NCBI GenBank assembly: GCA_030425705.1 | Contig: JAUHZU010000012.1 | Span: forward strand, 62,001 to 126,000 | Origin: Phycisphaerae bacterium | GTDB lineage: Bacteria > Planctomycetota > Phycisphaerae > Phycisphaerales > Phycisphaeraceae | DNA: 64,000 nucleotides | Direction: 5' to 3' | Shown here: positions 26,294 to 35,367 of the stretch, piece after piece | Position numbering within the stretch: the first letter of the stretch is position 1 | How the letters are laid out: every line of letters starts with the position of its first letter | Notes under the pieces: model-generated | What the model was told of the DNA's origin: nothing | What the model saw: the letters and a program-made list of their open reading frames with translations, nothing else | The model's database searches: none | Made by a program: the position numbers and the translations under genes

Positions 26294-27622
26294 ATGCGCA
26301 TCGATGTCGTCACCCTGTTCCCCGGCATGTTCGGCTCGGTCCTCGGGTCGAGCATCCTCGAACGCGCGGCCAAACCGGTCGCGAACCCGGCGGACCCCGG
26401 CGACGTCCGCGCCCCGGTCGCGTCCTACCACCTGCACGACCCGCGGGCCTTTACCACCGACAAGCACGGCAAGGTCGACCAGTCGCCCTACGGCGGGGGG
26501 CCGGGCATGGTGCTGCAGTGCCAGCCGGTCTTCGACTGTGTCGCCGCGGCCGAGGCCCAGCAGCCGGAGCTGAAGGCCACGCGCATCGTGCTGACGCCCA
26601 AAGGGGTGCCACTGACCCAGCCGCTGGCGGAGGAACTGGCCGTGCAGCCGCGGCTGCTGCTGATCGCGGGGCACTACGAGGGGTTCGACCAGCGGTTGCT
26701 GGATGAACTGGAGCCGATGGAAGTCAGCATCGGCGACTACGTGCTCACCGGCGGCGAGCTGCCGGCGATGGTGCTGATCGACAGCGTCGTCCGCCTGCTG
26801 CCTGGGGTGCTGGGCAAGGCGGGTTCGCACCACGCCGACAGCTTCTCGCCAGGCAGCGCCAACGACGCGGGCCAACGCCTGCTCGACCACCCGCACTACA
26901 CCCGCCCGCCGGCGTGGCGCGGGCGCGGCGTCCCGCCGGTGCTCATGTCCGGTGACCACGCGAAGATCGCGGCGTGGCGGAAACAGCAGGCGCTGGAGCT
27001 GACCCAGGCGCGTCGGCCGGACCTGCTTTCACCGGCCAAGAAGGCACCTGCGTCGCTTGACCAGGCGTCTCCAGCCGATAGCGCGGGCCCGCTGGCGGTC
27101 GTGGCGCTGCGTGACGCGATGCCGGCCGACGCGGACGCGATCGACGCGCTGTTGCGCGCGGCGTTCCCGTCCGATGCCGAGGCAAAACTGGTGCGGGCGT
27201 TGCGCGACGCGGGCGACCTGCCGATCGAACTCGTCGCGGAGCTGGACGGCCGGGTCGTCGGGCACCTCGGGTTCAGCCCCGTCACGATCGACCCGCAGGC
27301 GGATGGCGGGTTCTCCAACCCCCGCTTCCGAGCGCTCGCGCTGGCCCCGCTGGCCGTACACCCGGAGGCGCAGCGCCGCGGCATCGGCAAGGCCCTCACC
27401 CGTCTGGGGCTGCGCTCCTGCGGAGACGCCAACCTCGCGGCCGTGTTCGTGCTCGGCGACCCGGCGTACTACGGCCCGCTGGGGTTCGAGCCCGCCGACC
27501 CGCACGGCTTCACCAACCCCTTCCATCAAGGCGACGCGTTCCGCGTCCGGTTCCTTAACGACACCGAACCCACACGCGGCACGATCGGGTACGCCCCTGC
27601 GTTCGCGGCGTTGGAAGATTGA
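26294..27622 (+). CDS. trmD: TrmD tRNA (guanine-N1)-methyltransferase fused to a GNAT acetyltransferase
   Basis: Residues 1 to about 245 form TrmD, which methylates G37 of tRNAs: DVVTLFPGMFG, SPYGGGPGMV, the knot region LIAGHYEGFDQR and GDYVLTGGELPAM, then RRPDLL near its end. After a linker (about 246-275), residues 276-440 form a GNAT domain of the YhbS type: LRDAMPADADAIDALLRAAF, VVGHLGFSPV, ALAPLAVHPEAQRRGIGKAL (acetyl-CoA loop) and LGDPAYYGPLGFEPA. There is no stop or frameshift between the two. The acetyl acceptor is unknown. The ATG follows a C-rich tract without a Shine-Dalgarno. Confidence 0.92.
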   Translation: MRIDVVTLFPGMFGSVLGSSILERAAKPVANPADPGDVRAPVASYHLHDPRAFTTDKHGKVDQSPYGGGPGMVLQCQPVFDCVAAAEAQQPELKATRIVLTPKGVPLTQPLAEELAVQPRLLLIAGHYEGFDQRLLDELEPMEVSIGDYVLTGGELPAMVLIDSVVRLLPGVLGKAGSHHADSFSPGSANDAGQRLLDHPHYTRPPAWRGRGVPPVLMSGDHAKIAAWRKQQALELTQARRPDLLSPAKKAPASLDQASPADSAGPLAVVALRDAMPADADAIDALLRAAFPSDAEAKLVRALRDAGDLPIELVAELDGRVVGHLGFSPVTIDPQADGGFSNPRFRALALAPLAVHPEAQRRGIGKALTRLGLRSCGDANLAAVFVLGDPAYYGPLGFEPADPHGFTNPFHQGDAFRVRFLNDTEPTRGTIGYAPAFAALED

Positions 27623-27624
27623 CC

Positions 27625-28329
27625 CTACCCCGGCTGAATGCCCTGCATGTACCGCTTCTTGCGGAGGTGCTCGGTGATCTCGCCGGCGTACTGCTGGCCA
27701 CCGGGCGCTTCGGCCAATAGCTTCGCCAGGGCCGCGGCCTTCTCGTCCTGGCCGGTCCACTTGAAGATGTTGGCCAGCACCCACTGGCAGTGGACCGAGT
27801 CGGGGTCGAGCTGCAGCGCGTGGTTCAGCGATTGCTCCGCCTCGTCGGCGCGCTTGTCGCGGTACTGGGCCATGCCCAGCGCCGCCCAGGCGTCCGGCTG
27901 GTCGGGCGCGGCGTCGATGGCCTTCATCGCGGCTTTCTCCGCGACGCGCGGGGCACGCTCGTAGGCCATGAACAAGGCGTACCGCACCCACGCCGCCGCC
28001 AGCCGGGCCGGGTCCAGTTCCAGCTCGAGGATGCGCTCGTAGGACGACTGCGCCTGGCTCAGCCGGTCGATCCCCCAGCTCGCGTCGGCGAGGGCCTGGT
28101 GCCCGACGATGGAGTTGGGGTCCAGCCCGACCGCGACACGCGCCTCCTCGTAGGCCTGCTCCAGCTCGCCCATGACCCGCAGGGCCTCGGCCCGCAGCGC
28201 ATGGACCGCGCCCTTCATCGGGTACCGGCTGACGAGCTGGTCCAGCGTCGCCAACGCCTGCTCGGGCCGGCCCTCGCGGAGGGCCTGGGCGGCCTGGTTG
28301 GTCAGGGAGTGGTAGGACTCGACATTCAT
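27625..28329 (-). CDS. TPR repeat protein
   Basis: A 234-residue all-helical protein of about six tetratricopeptide repeats; clear units include ALREGRPEQALATLDQLV, ALGMAQYRDKRADEAEQSLN and ALQLDPDSVHCQW. No signal peptide or membrane segment is visible, so it is probably cytosolic. TPR proteins act as binding scaffolds. It converges on trmD with 2 bp between the stops. Function is unknown. Confidence 0.82.
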   Translation of the reverse strand: MNVESYHSLTNQAAQALREGRPEQALATLDQLVSRYPMKGAVHALRAEALRVMGELEQAYEEARVAVGLDPNSIVGHQALADASWGIDRLSQAQSSYERILELELDPARLAAAWVRYALFMAYERAPRVAEKAAMKAIDAAPDQPDAWAALGMAQYRDKRADEAEQSLNHALQLDPDSVHCQWVLANIFKWTGQDEKAAALAKLLAEAPGGQQYAGEITEHLRKKRYMQGIQPG

Positions 28330-28478
28330 GGGCAGCCGGGGCTAAGTCGCGGCACTATGGTAGGTTGTGGACGGGTTGTGGGGAAGTGCGGGCCGGCCGG
28401 GCCCAGACGCTCACGGGTGCGGCCGTTTGGGGAGCGGGCCACGCGATGACCGGGCTGGAGGGGCGTGGCACATCCCCC

Positions 28479-28507
28479 TTGCCCCGTGCGGCGTGAATTT
28501 GTACACT
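28479..28507 (+). promoter_or_regulatory. rplS promoter with shared r-protein start region
   Basis: TTGCCC, 17-bp spacer, TACACT, then ACTCGGCTCGCTC. Nearly the same as the rpsP promoter (25759-25787). Confidence 0.7.
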
Positions 28508-28592
28508 ACTCGGCTCGCTCCGGCGTCCAGCGCCCGAGCCCCGGACCCGAACCGCCCCCCTTCCGATGGCCCCCCGGCCAGCGAGGCCCACT

Positions 28593-29036
28593 ATGAGCCA
28601 GGACATCATCGCCGCCGTGCAGGCCAGCCAACTCAAGACCGACCGCCCCGAGGTGAACATCGGCGACACCGTCGACGTCCACGTCCGCATTATCGAGGGC
28701 GAGAAGGAACGCATCCAGGTGTTCACCGGCGTGATCATCAAGATGCAGAACGGCGGGCTCGAACAGACCTTCACCGTCCGCCGGATCGTCGCGAACGAAG
28801 GCGTCGAGCGGACTTTCCCGATGCACAGCCCCCGCGTCGCGAAGATCGACATCGTCCGCCACGGCGACGCCCGCCGGGCCAAGCTCTACTACCTGCGTGA
28901 CCGCGTGGGCAAGAAGCGCCGCCTCCGCGACCGCCGCCGCGGCCTGGACGCCCTCACGATGCGCAAGGAAGAAGCCGCCACCAAACAGGCCCAGGACGCG
29001 GCCCCCGCAGAGGCCGCCGAAGCTTCGGCGGAGTAA
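28593..29036 (+). CDS. rplS: ribosomal protein bL19
   Basis: A 147-residue large-subunit protein. The core is canonical: [64 protein letters not shown] and [18 protein letters not shown]. The C-terminus is extended by about 30 charged and alanine-rich residues beyond the usual end. GAGG lies about 7 nt before the ATG. In many bacteria rplS follows trmD in one operon; here a convergent TPR gene and a private promoter intervene. Confidence 0.96.
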   Translation: MSQDIIAAVQASQLKTDRPEVNIGDTVDVHVRIIEGEKERIQVFTGVIIKMQNGGLEQTFTVRRIVANEGVERTFPMHSPRVAKIDIVRHGDARRAKLYYLRDRVGKKRRLRDRRRGLDALTMRKEEAATKQAQDAAPAEAAEASAE

Positions 29037-29086
29037 CCCCCGCCCAGGCTCGCGCTGTCCCGCGCGGCACCCGACGTTGAACCGAC

Positions 29087-29118
29087 ACGACCCCGCCGCC
29101 GAGGCGGGGTTGTTTGTT
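29087..29118 (+). terminator. Rho-independent terminator after rplS
   Basis: Stem ACGACCCCGCC, loop GCCGA, stem GGCGGGGTTGT (one G-U), followed by a T-rich run. Confidence 0.75.
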
Positions 29119-29130
29119 AGAAGGCCGCCT

Positions 29131-29159
29131 GAAGCCCACGCTCGGCGAGCGTGGGCTTC
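29131..29159. repeat. 13-bp perfect palindrome downstream of the rplS terminator
   Basis: GAAGCCCACGCTC, GGC, then the exact reverse complement. No T-run follows. It may be a dispersed REP-like unit, although only one copy is in this window. Confidence 0.7.
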
Positions 29160-29180
29160 CGAAACCCGCAAGCTCTGACT

Positions 29181-29212
29181 TCACCAAATCACCACTTCGC
29201 CAAATCGCCAAA
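29181..29212. repeat. four 8-bp tandem units upstream of lysS
   Basis: Units TCACCAAA, TCACCACT, TCGCCAAA, TCGCCAAA in tandem. They end 10 bp before the probable -10 box of lysS. Confidence 0.75.
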
Positions 29213-29235
29213 TTGAACCCGCTAAGATTGCCGAC

Positions 29236-30996
29236 ATGAGTAAGCCCCCCCCGCCCGCCGAGACGAACGACGCCCCGACCGCCTCGGGCCTGGCCAAGAT
29301 CGTCGCCGACCGCCGCGCCAAGCGCGACCGGCTGCGCGACGAGTTCGGGCTGGACCCCTACGGCCACCGGGTCGACGGGATCGTCCCGCTGCGGGACGCC
29401 CGCGCCGCGTTCGATGCCCAGGCCGACGCCGTCTTCCGTGATGGCGAAAACGCCGTGCGCGAGGCAAAGAAGGCGGGCACACCCGAGGACCAGTGGCCGA
29501 CGCCCGTGGACGATCGCCCGGTCGTCCGCGTCGCGGGGCGGGTCATGCAGCACCGGGTGATGGGCAACCTGATCTTCATGTCCCTGCGTGACCACACCGG
29601 CGACCTGCAGGTCGCCGTGAGCAAGAAGGCCGTGGGCCAGCCGTGGTTCAGCATCGCCAAGCAGGTCGACCTATCGGACATCGTCGCGGTGCAGGGTCCG
29701 GTCGGCATGACCAACACCGGCGAGGTCACCGTCTGGGCCGAGCCGTCGGCGGGCGTTGACCCGCAAGGCGACCCCCTGAGCGCCGCGGGCCTCCTCCTGC
29801 TCACCAAGTCCCTCGCCCCGCCGCCGGGCAAGCACCACGGCCTGACCGACCCGGAGCTGCGCTACCGCAAGCGCTACGTCGACCTGCACACCAACCCAGA
29901 CGTGATGCAGACGATGCAGCAGCGCACCCAGATCATCGACGCGATGCGCGACTACCTCCGCGGCCGGGGCTTCGTCGAGGTCGAGACGCCGATGCTGCAG
30001 ACGCTGCACGGCGGCGCGGCCGCGCGCCCCTTTGCCACCCACCATAACGCGCTGGACCTGCCCCTCACCCTCCGCATCGCGCCCGAGCTCTACCTCAAGC
30101 GCCTGCTCGTCGGCGGGATGACCAAGGTCTTCGAGATCAACCGCAACTTCCGCAACGAAGGCATCAGCCCGAGACACAACCCCGAGTTCACCATGCTCGA
30201 AGCATACGAGGCCTACGGCTCTTGGGAGACCATGGCCGACCTCGTCGAGGACATGGTCTGCACCATCGCCGAGCAGGTGCTCGGCACCCTGGTGATTGAG
30301 CATAAGAGCGACGAAGGCGAAGTGACGAAGACCATCAACCTGACCCGCCCGTGGCGGCGGGCATCGATGGCGGATCTGGTAGAGGAGCGAACGGGTTGGA
30401 AGTTCGATCAACGGTCGATCACAAAGCTCAAGGAAAAAGGCATTCAAGCTTGCATTCGGCACTACCAAGCATGGGAAGACAGAGAAGCCCAACGGTTCTA
30501 TGGCGCAGCCGAAGGACAACACTTGGTTGAGTGGACGCCCGCTGATCCTGGTTATGCTGCCCGAGTCTTTGAGGGGTTAGCTGACCTCTCTCCCGCCGAG
30601 CAGCTCACCGAGGTCTACGAGAAGCTCGTCGAGCCGACGCTGATCGATCCGTGCTTTGTCACGCGGGTGCCCAGCGTCATCATCCCGTTGGCGAAGAAGT
30701 GTGCCGACGACCCGTACTTCGCGGACGTGTACGAGCTGGCGATCAACGGCGTGGAGATCAGCCCGGGCTACACCGAGCTGAACGACCCGGAGATCCAGGA
30801 GCAGAACTTCCGCCAGCAGGTCGGCGACGACGCGGAGAAGCAGCACGTCGACGAAGACTTCCTCGAGGCCCTGCGCGTCGGCATGCCCCCGGCCGGCGGC
30901 ATCGGCCTAGGCATCGACCGCCTGGTCATGATGCTGACGGGTGCCGAGTCTATCCGCGACGTGATCCTCTTCCCGCTGATGAAGCCGCAGGGCTAA
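29236..30996 (+). CDS. lysS: lysyl-tRNA synthetase, class II
   Basis: LysS charges tRNA-Lys. The 586-residue protein has the OB-fold anticodon domain (about 95-190), motif 1 around RGFVEVETPMLQ, motif 2 FRNEGISPRHNPEFTMLEAY and motif 3 GIGLGIDRLVMML. It is longer than the usual 490-510 residues, partly from an N-terminal extension and partly from an insertion at about 380-455. The DNA for the insertion (about 30380-30590) is visibly less GC-rich than the rest. TAAGAT ends 7 nt before the ATG and there is no Shine-Dalgarno, so the mRNA may be leaderless. Confidence 0.95.
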   Translation: MSKPPPPAETNDAPTASGLAKIVADRRAKRDRLRDEFGLDPYGHRVDGIVPLRDARAAFDAQADAVFRDGENAVREAKKAGTPEDQWPTPVDDRPVVRVAGRVMQHRVMGNLIFMSLRDHTGDLQVAVSKKAVGQPWFSIAKQVDLSDIVAVQGPVGMTNTGEVTVWAEPSAGVDPQGDPLSAAGLLLLTKSLAPPPGKHHGLTDPELRYRKRYVDLHTNPDVMQTMQQRTQIIDAMRDYLRGRGFVEVETPMLQTLHGGAAARPFATHHNALDLPLTLRIAPELYLKRLLVGGMTKVFEINRNFRNEGISPRHNPEFTMLEAYEAYGSWETMADLVEDMVCTIAEQVLGTLVIEHKSDEGEVTKTINLTRPWRRASMADLVEERTGWKFDQRSITKLKEKGIQACIRHYQAWEDREAQRFYGAAEGQHLVEWTPADPGYAARVFEGLADLSPAEQLTEVYEKLVEPTLIDPCFVTRVPSVIIPLAKKCADDPYFADVYELAINGVEISPGYTELNDPEIQEQNFRQQVGDDAEKQHVDEDFLEALRVGMPPAGGIGLGIDRLVMMLTGAESIRDVILFPLMKPQG

Positions 30997-31003
30997 GCCG
31001 TAT

Positions 31004-31122
31004 GAAACCACCGATGCACACAGATTCACACAGATGATTCATGGCATGAACCAGCCGGGCATATCGATCGCTGCATGATCGGCTATCTTGATCGGTGTGC
31101 ATCCGGGTGCATCGGTGGTTTC
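31004..31122. repeat. paired inverted GATGCACACAGAT-type short repeats
   Basis: GAAACCACCGATGCAC at 31004-31019 has a perfect reverse complement at 31107-31122. Inside each arm are degenerate copies (CACAGATTCACACAGAT on the left, ATCGGTGTGCATCCGG on the right). It fills the lysS-permease spacer and ends 7 bp before the permease ATG. Confidence 0.85.
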
Positions 31123-31129
31123 AAAAGAT

Positions 31130-33073
31130 ATGTACAAGCTCCTGCTCATCTCGAAGTACCTCCGACGCAAGCTCGCGCCGCTGTTCGCGGCGGTGTCGGT
31201 CAGCTTCTGCACCGCGATGGTCATCATCGTCGTCAGCGTCATGGGCGGGTTCCTCGGGCTCATGCGCACCACGGCCAAGACCCTCACCGGCGATGTCATC
31301 GTCCAGTCGCAGTTCACCACCGGCTTCCCGCACTACGACGACCTGACCGAACGCCTCGACAACCTCGAAGGCGTCGAGCTGGCGACACCCGTCGTCGAGG
31401 CGTTCGGGCTGATGCGCCTCTCGAACAACGACCAGGTCGTGCAGGTCCGCGGCATCCGGCCGGGCGAGATGTCGCGCATCATCGGCTACGAGGGGTCGCT
31501 GTTGTGGACCGGGCAGGACTACGCAGATGCGCACTACGGGGACCTGGACGTCGCGACGCGCGGCAAGATCGCCGAGCGGTTTGACCTCATGCTTGCGGGC
31601 AAGACGCTGACGCAGCCGGCGCTGATGCAGGTCCTGCTGAGCGATGTCGCGGCGAACCGGCTGCGTTCGGCGCTGCAGGAGGATGCCGGGCTGCGGGACG
31701 CGTTCCGCCCGACGCTGGGGGCGCTGCTGCTGGGCGACCGCGAGGGCCGGCTGTCCGACGAGCTGCTGCGGACCTGGCTGGCCGAGCCCGAGGCGGAGGA
31801 GCTGGTGCTGCTCCGGCTGCGGGGGACGCTCCTGCTCGACCCGGGCCTGCTCGACACGCCGGGGTTCCCGGCCTTCGATGACGCGGCGGCGATGGTCATC
31901 GGTGTCGCGGTGAACCGCTACCAGCGCCGCGACCGCGAGGGGCAGTACCACTTCGTCGACCCGGAGACCGGCTACATCAACAGCGCGGCCGGGACGCGCG
32001 CGAGCATCACGCTGGTCCCCTTCTCCCCGCGCGGCGAGCTGGCGTTCGAGCCCGTCCGCCGGGAGATCGGCATCGCCAACGAGTTCAAGTCCGGCTTCTA
32101 CGAGACGGACCAGAACGTCGTGTATGTCCCGCTGGGCTGGCTGCAGGAGCAGCTCCAGATGCAGCGGAGCGAGGACATCGACGCGAGCACGGCCGACCCG
32201 TTCACCGGCGAGGGCGGGACCGTCTCGATCACGCCGGCCCGTGTGCACCAGATCGTGGTCAAGGCCGAGCCCGGCCAGGACACCGACGAACTCGCCGCGC
32301 GGGTGCGGCGGGTCGTCGAGGCGTTCAGCGAAGACCACGACGACGTCTCGTCCATGGCGTTGACGACGATCACATGGGAACAGAAGCACGGCGCGTTGCT
32401 GGGCGCGGTGCAGAACGAGAAGGGGCTGGTGACCTTCCTGTTCGCGATCATCTCGATCGTCGCCATCGTCATGGTCGCGACGACGTTCTACATGATCGTG
32501 CTCGAGAAGACACGGGACATCGGCGTGCTCCGCGCGATCGGCGCGCCGGCGACGGGCGTGCTCGGGCTGTTCCTCACCTACGGGCTCGCCATCGGGGTCC
32601 TCGGCACGGGGCTGGGCGTCTGGTTCGGCTGGGCCGTCGTCACCAACCTCAACCACATCCAGGACGCGCTGGCGAACCGGATGGCGACACTCGTCGCGGT
32701 CGTCGCGATGGCGTTCTTCGCGGCGCTGGCGGTGACGGTGGCCGTCGCGGTGCTCCGGCGTCGCCGGCAGAGGGAGTTCAGCATCGGCGCGGGGGTGCTC
32801 CTGTTCTTCGCGGTCTGCGTCCTGCTGTTCACGGGTGTGTACTACGGCTTCCCGTCGATCGACATCCCCGCCCTCGCATCGACCGATGCGCGGATCGGCT
32901 GGCGGATGTGGGACCCGCAGACGTACTACTTCGAGCGCATCCCCGACCAGGTCGAGTGGAGCGAGGTGCTGTGGATCGCGGTCGGCGCGGTAGTCAGCAG
33001 CGTCGTCGGCGCGGCCATCCCCGCGATCATCGCCGCCACACTCAACCCCATCGAGGCGCTGCGGTATGAGTGA
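31130..33073 (+). CDS. LolC/LolE-type lipoprotein exporter permease
   Basis: A 647-residue permease of the MacB/FtsX superfamily. It has one N-terminal membrane helix (about 15-42), a large periplasmic domain (about 45-430) and three or four C-terminal helices. The conserved DIGVLRAIGAPATGVLGLF follows the second helix, and the protein ends LNPIEALRYE, as LolC/E proteins do. It is larger than the usual 400 residues because of the periplasmic domain and an extra segment between the last helices. It overlaps the ATPase gene by 8 bp. The likely role is moving lipoproteins from the inner membrane. Confidence 0.85.
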   Translation: MYKLLLISKYLRRKLAPLFAAVSVSFCTAMVIIVVSVMGGFLGLMRTTAKTLTGDVIVQSQFTTGFPHYDDLTERLDNLEGVELATPVVEAFGLMRLSNNDQVVQVRGIRPGEMSRIIGYEGSLLWTGQDYADAHYGDLDVATRGKIAERFDLMLAGKTLTQPALMQVLLSDVAANRLRSALQEDAGLRDAFRPTLGALLLGDREGRLSDELLRTWLAEPEAEELVLLRLRGTLLLDPGLLDTPGFPAFDDAAAMVIGVAVNRYQRRDREGQYHFVDPETGYINSAAGTRASITLVPFSPRGELAFEPVRREIGIANEFKSGFYETDQNVVYVPLGWLQEQLQMQRSEDIDASTADPFTGEGGTVSITPARVHQIVVKAEPGQDTDELAARVRRVVEAFSEDHDDVSSMALTTITWEQKHGALLGAVQNEKGLVTFLFAIISIVAIVMVATTFYMIVLEKTRDIGVLRAIGAPATGVLGLFLTYGLAIGVLGTGLGVWFGWAVVTNLNHIQDALANRMATLVAVVAMAFFAALAVTVAVAVLRRRRQREFSIGAGVLLFFAVCVLLFTGVYYGFPSIDIPALASTDARIGWRMWDPQTYYFERIPDQVEWSEVLWIAVGAVVSSVVGAAIPAIIAATLNPIEALRYE

Positions 33074-33764
33074 GACGATCCTCCACGCCACGAACCTTCG
33101 GCGGACCTTCAGCGAGGCCGGGCGGGAGCTGCACGTCCTCCGCGGGGTCGACCTCACCGTCCGGCGGGGCGAGTGGCTGTCGATCCTCGGCCGATCCGGG
33201 TCGGGCAAAAGCACCCTGCTGCACCTGATCGGCGGGCTGGATCGGCCGACGTCCGGCCGGGTCGTCTTCAACGACGAGACCGACATCTTCACCCTCCGCG
33301 GCGCGAAGCTCGACCGCTACCGCAACGCCCATGTCGGGCTGGTCTTCCAGCAGTACCACCTGATGCCGGAGCTGAACGCGCTGGAGAACGTGCTCATCGG
33401 CGCGATGCTCGGACGCGGGCTGCTCGCCTGGCCGGGCCACCGCAGGCAGGCACGCGAGCGGGCCGAGCAGCTCCTCGCACGCGTCGGGCTCAGCGAACGA
33501 CTCACGCACCGTCCCAACAAGCTCTCGGGCGGCGAACGCCAGCGCGTCGCCATCGCCCGCGCCCTCATCAACCGCCCGCAGGTCCTCCTCGCCGACGAGC
33601 CCACCGGCAACCTCGACATCGACACCTCCGCCTCCATCATGGAGCTCTTCCACGACCTGCACCGCGAGGGGCAGACCCTGGTCATGGTCACCCACGACCA
33701 CGCCGTCGCCAAGACCGGCGACCGCACGGTCACGCTCTCCAAGGGCAAGCTGGCCGGGGATTGA
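33066..33764 (+). CDS. lolD: LolD-type ABC ATPase
   Basis: A 232-residue ATPase of the LolD/MacB group: Walker A GRSGSGKST, Q-loop VGLVFQQYHLMPELNALENV (typical of LolD), signature LSGGERQRVAIARAL, Walker B VLLADEPTGNLD and H-loop THDH. It overlaps the permease stop by 8 bp, so the two are coupled and should form one exporter. A TAGAAT box for gnd begins at the base after its stop codon. Confidence 0.88.
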   Translation: MSETILHATNLRRTFSEAGRELHVLRGVDLTVRRGEWLSILGRSGSGKSTLLHLIGGLDRPTSGRVVFNDETDIFTLRGAKLDRYRNAHVGLVFQQYHLMPELNALENVLIGAMLGRGLLAWPGHRRQARERAEQLLARVGLSERLTHRPNKLSGGERQRVAIARALINRPQVLLADEPTGNLDIDTSASIMELFHDLHREGQTLVMVTHDHAVAKTGDRTVTLSKGKLAGD

Positions 33765-33816
33765 TAGAATCGCGGCCGTCTCCGCCCTTCCACACGCACC
33801 CAGATGAAACCTGATC

Positions 33817-35361
33817 ATGCCTGAAGCGAACTGCGACATCGGACTCATCGGCCTGGCCGTCATGGGACAGAACCTCGTCCTCAACATGGCGGACCACGGG
33901 TACACCGTCGCGGTCTACAACCGTACGACCTCGGTGATGGAAGACTTCATCGCCAAGAACAAAGAAGTAGAGCCCTCCGCCGAGCGCGTGGTCGGCTTCG
34001 CCGAGCTGGCGGACTTCGTCGCGGCGATCAAGCGGCCGCGGAAGATCGTGCTCCTGGTGAAGTCGTCGGCCGTGCTCCCCACCGACCGCGACGCGGTGGA
34101 CAAGGTCGTCGAGGGGCTCATCCCTCTGCTGGACCGGGACGACATCATCATCGACGGGGGCAACTCCAACTGGAACGCCACTATCCGCCGTGAGAAAGAG
34201 CTCAGCGATCAGGGCCTCCGCTTCTTCGGCTCGGGCGTATCCGGTGGGGAGCTAGGCGCACGCTTCGGCCCGTCGCTCATGCCCGGCGGCGACCAGACCG
34301 CCTGGGCCGAGTTGGAGCCGATCTGGAAGGACATCGCCGCCAAGGTCGACCCGACCACCGGCAAGCCCATCGAGCGGAACGACCCGAACCACCCCGTGAC
34401 CGTCGATGAGGGCGAGCCCTGCACCACCTATATCGGCGCGAACGGCGCGGGCCACTACGTCAAGATGGTCCACAACGGGATCGAGTACATCGACATGCAG
34501 CTTATCTGCGAGGCGTACTTCCTGATGAAGACGCTGTTGAAGATGAAGCCCGACGCGATGAGCAAGGTCTTCGGCAAGTGGAACAAGGGGCTGCTCGACA
34601 GCTTCCTGATGGAGATCACCACCGATATCCTCCAGCAGAAGGACCCGACCAACAAGCGCCGGTTCCTGGTCGATGTCGTGCTGGACACGGCCGGGCAGAA
34701 GGGCACGGGCAAGTGGACCAGCCAGAACGCGCTGGACCTGGGCGTCCCCGCCAACGCGATGGCCGAGGCCGTGTTCGCCCGCTGCCTCAGCGCGATCAAG
34801 GACGAGCGCGTCGCCGCGAGCAAGAAGCTCAAGGGCCCGAAGGTCCCCAAGGAGATCAAGGGCAAGAAGAAGCTCATCGAGGCGATCCACGACGCGCTGT
34901 ACTGCTCCAAGATCGTCAGCTACGCACAGGGCTTCCAGCTCATGGCCGAGGCACAGAACGAGTACGGCTGGGAGCTGAACTTCGGCGAGATCGCCAAGAT
35001 CTTCCGCGGCGGCTGCATCATCCGCGCCCGCTTCCTGCAGAAGATCACCGAGGCCTACGAGAAGGACCCGAAGCTGCCCAACCTCATGCTCGACCCGTAC
35101 TTCAAAAAGGCGCTGCACGGGGCCCAGGAGAACTGGCGGAAGGTCATCGCGCTGTCCGCGCAGTACGGCATCCCCACCCCCGCGTTCGGCGCGGCCCTCG
35201 CCTACTTCGATGGCTACCGCACCGCCACGCTGCCGGCCAACCTCCTGCAGGCCCAGCGCGACTACTTCGGCGCCCATACCTACGAGCGCACCGACCAGCC
35301 CCGCGGCCAGAAGTTCCACGTCGACTGGCCCGAGAAGGACCGCCCGCAGCTTCAGGTGTGA
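33817..35361 (+). CDS. gnd: 6-phosphogluconate dehydrogenase, decarboxylating
   Basis: Gnd oxidises 6-phosphogluconate to ribulose 5-phosphate with NADP+ in the pentose phosphate pathway. The 514-residue protein has [20 protein letters not shown] (dinucleotide site), the NADP-type [34 protein letters not shown] and the catalytic lysine and histidine region [12 protein letters not shown], then the long helical domain to [10 protein letters not shown]. An in-family insertion of lysine-rich residues is at about 325-345. TAGAAT at 33765-33770 is the probable -10 box. Confidence 0.95.
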   Translation: MPEANCDIGLIGLAVMGQNLVLNMADHGYTVAVYNRTTSVMEDFIAKNKEVEPSAERVVGFAELADFVAAIKRPRKIVLLVKSSAVLPTDRDAVDKVVEGLIPLLDRDDIIIDGGNSNWNATIRREKELSDQGLRFFGSGVSGGELGARFGPSLMPGGDQTAWAELEPIWKDIAAKVDPTTGKPIERNDPNHPVTVDEGEPCTTYIGANGAGHYVKMVHNGIEYIDMQLICEAYFLMKTLLKMKPDAMSKVFGKWNKGLLDSFLMEITTDILQQKDPTNKRRFLVDVVLDTAGQKGTGKWTSQNALDLGVPANAMAEAVFARCLSAIKDERVAASKKLKGPKVPKEIKGKKKLIEAIHDALYCSKIVSYAQGFQLMAEAQNEYGWELNFGEIAKIFRGGCIIRARFLQKITEAYEKDPKLPNLMLDPYFKKALHGAQENWRKVIALSAQYGIPTPAFGAALAYFDGYRTATLPANLLQAQRDYFGAHTYERTDQPRGQKFHVDWPEKDRPQLQV

Positions 35362-35367
35362 GCCGCC

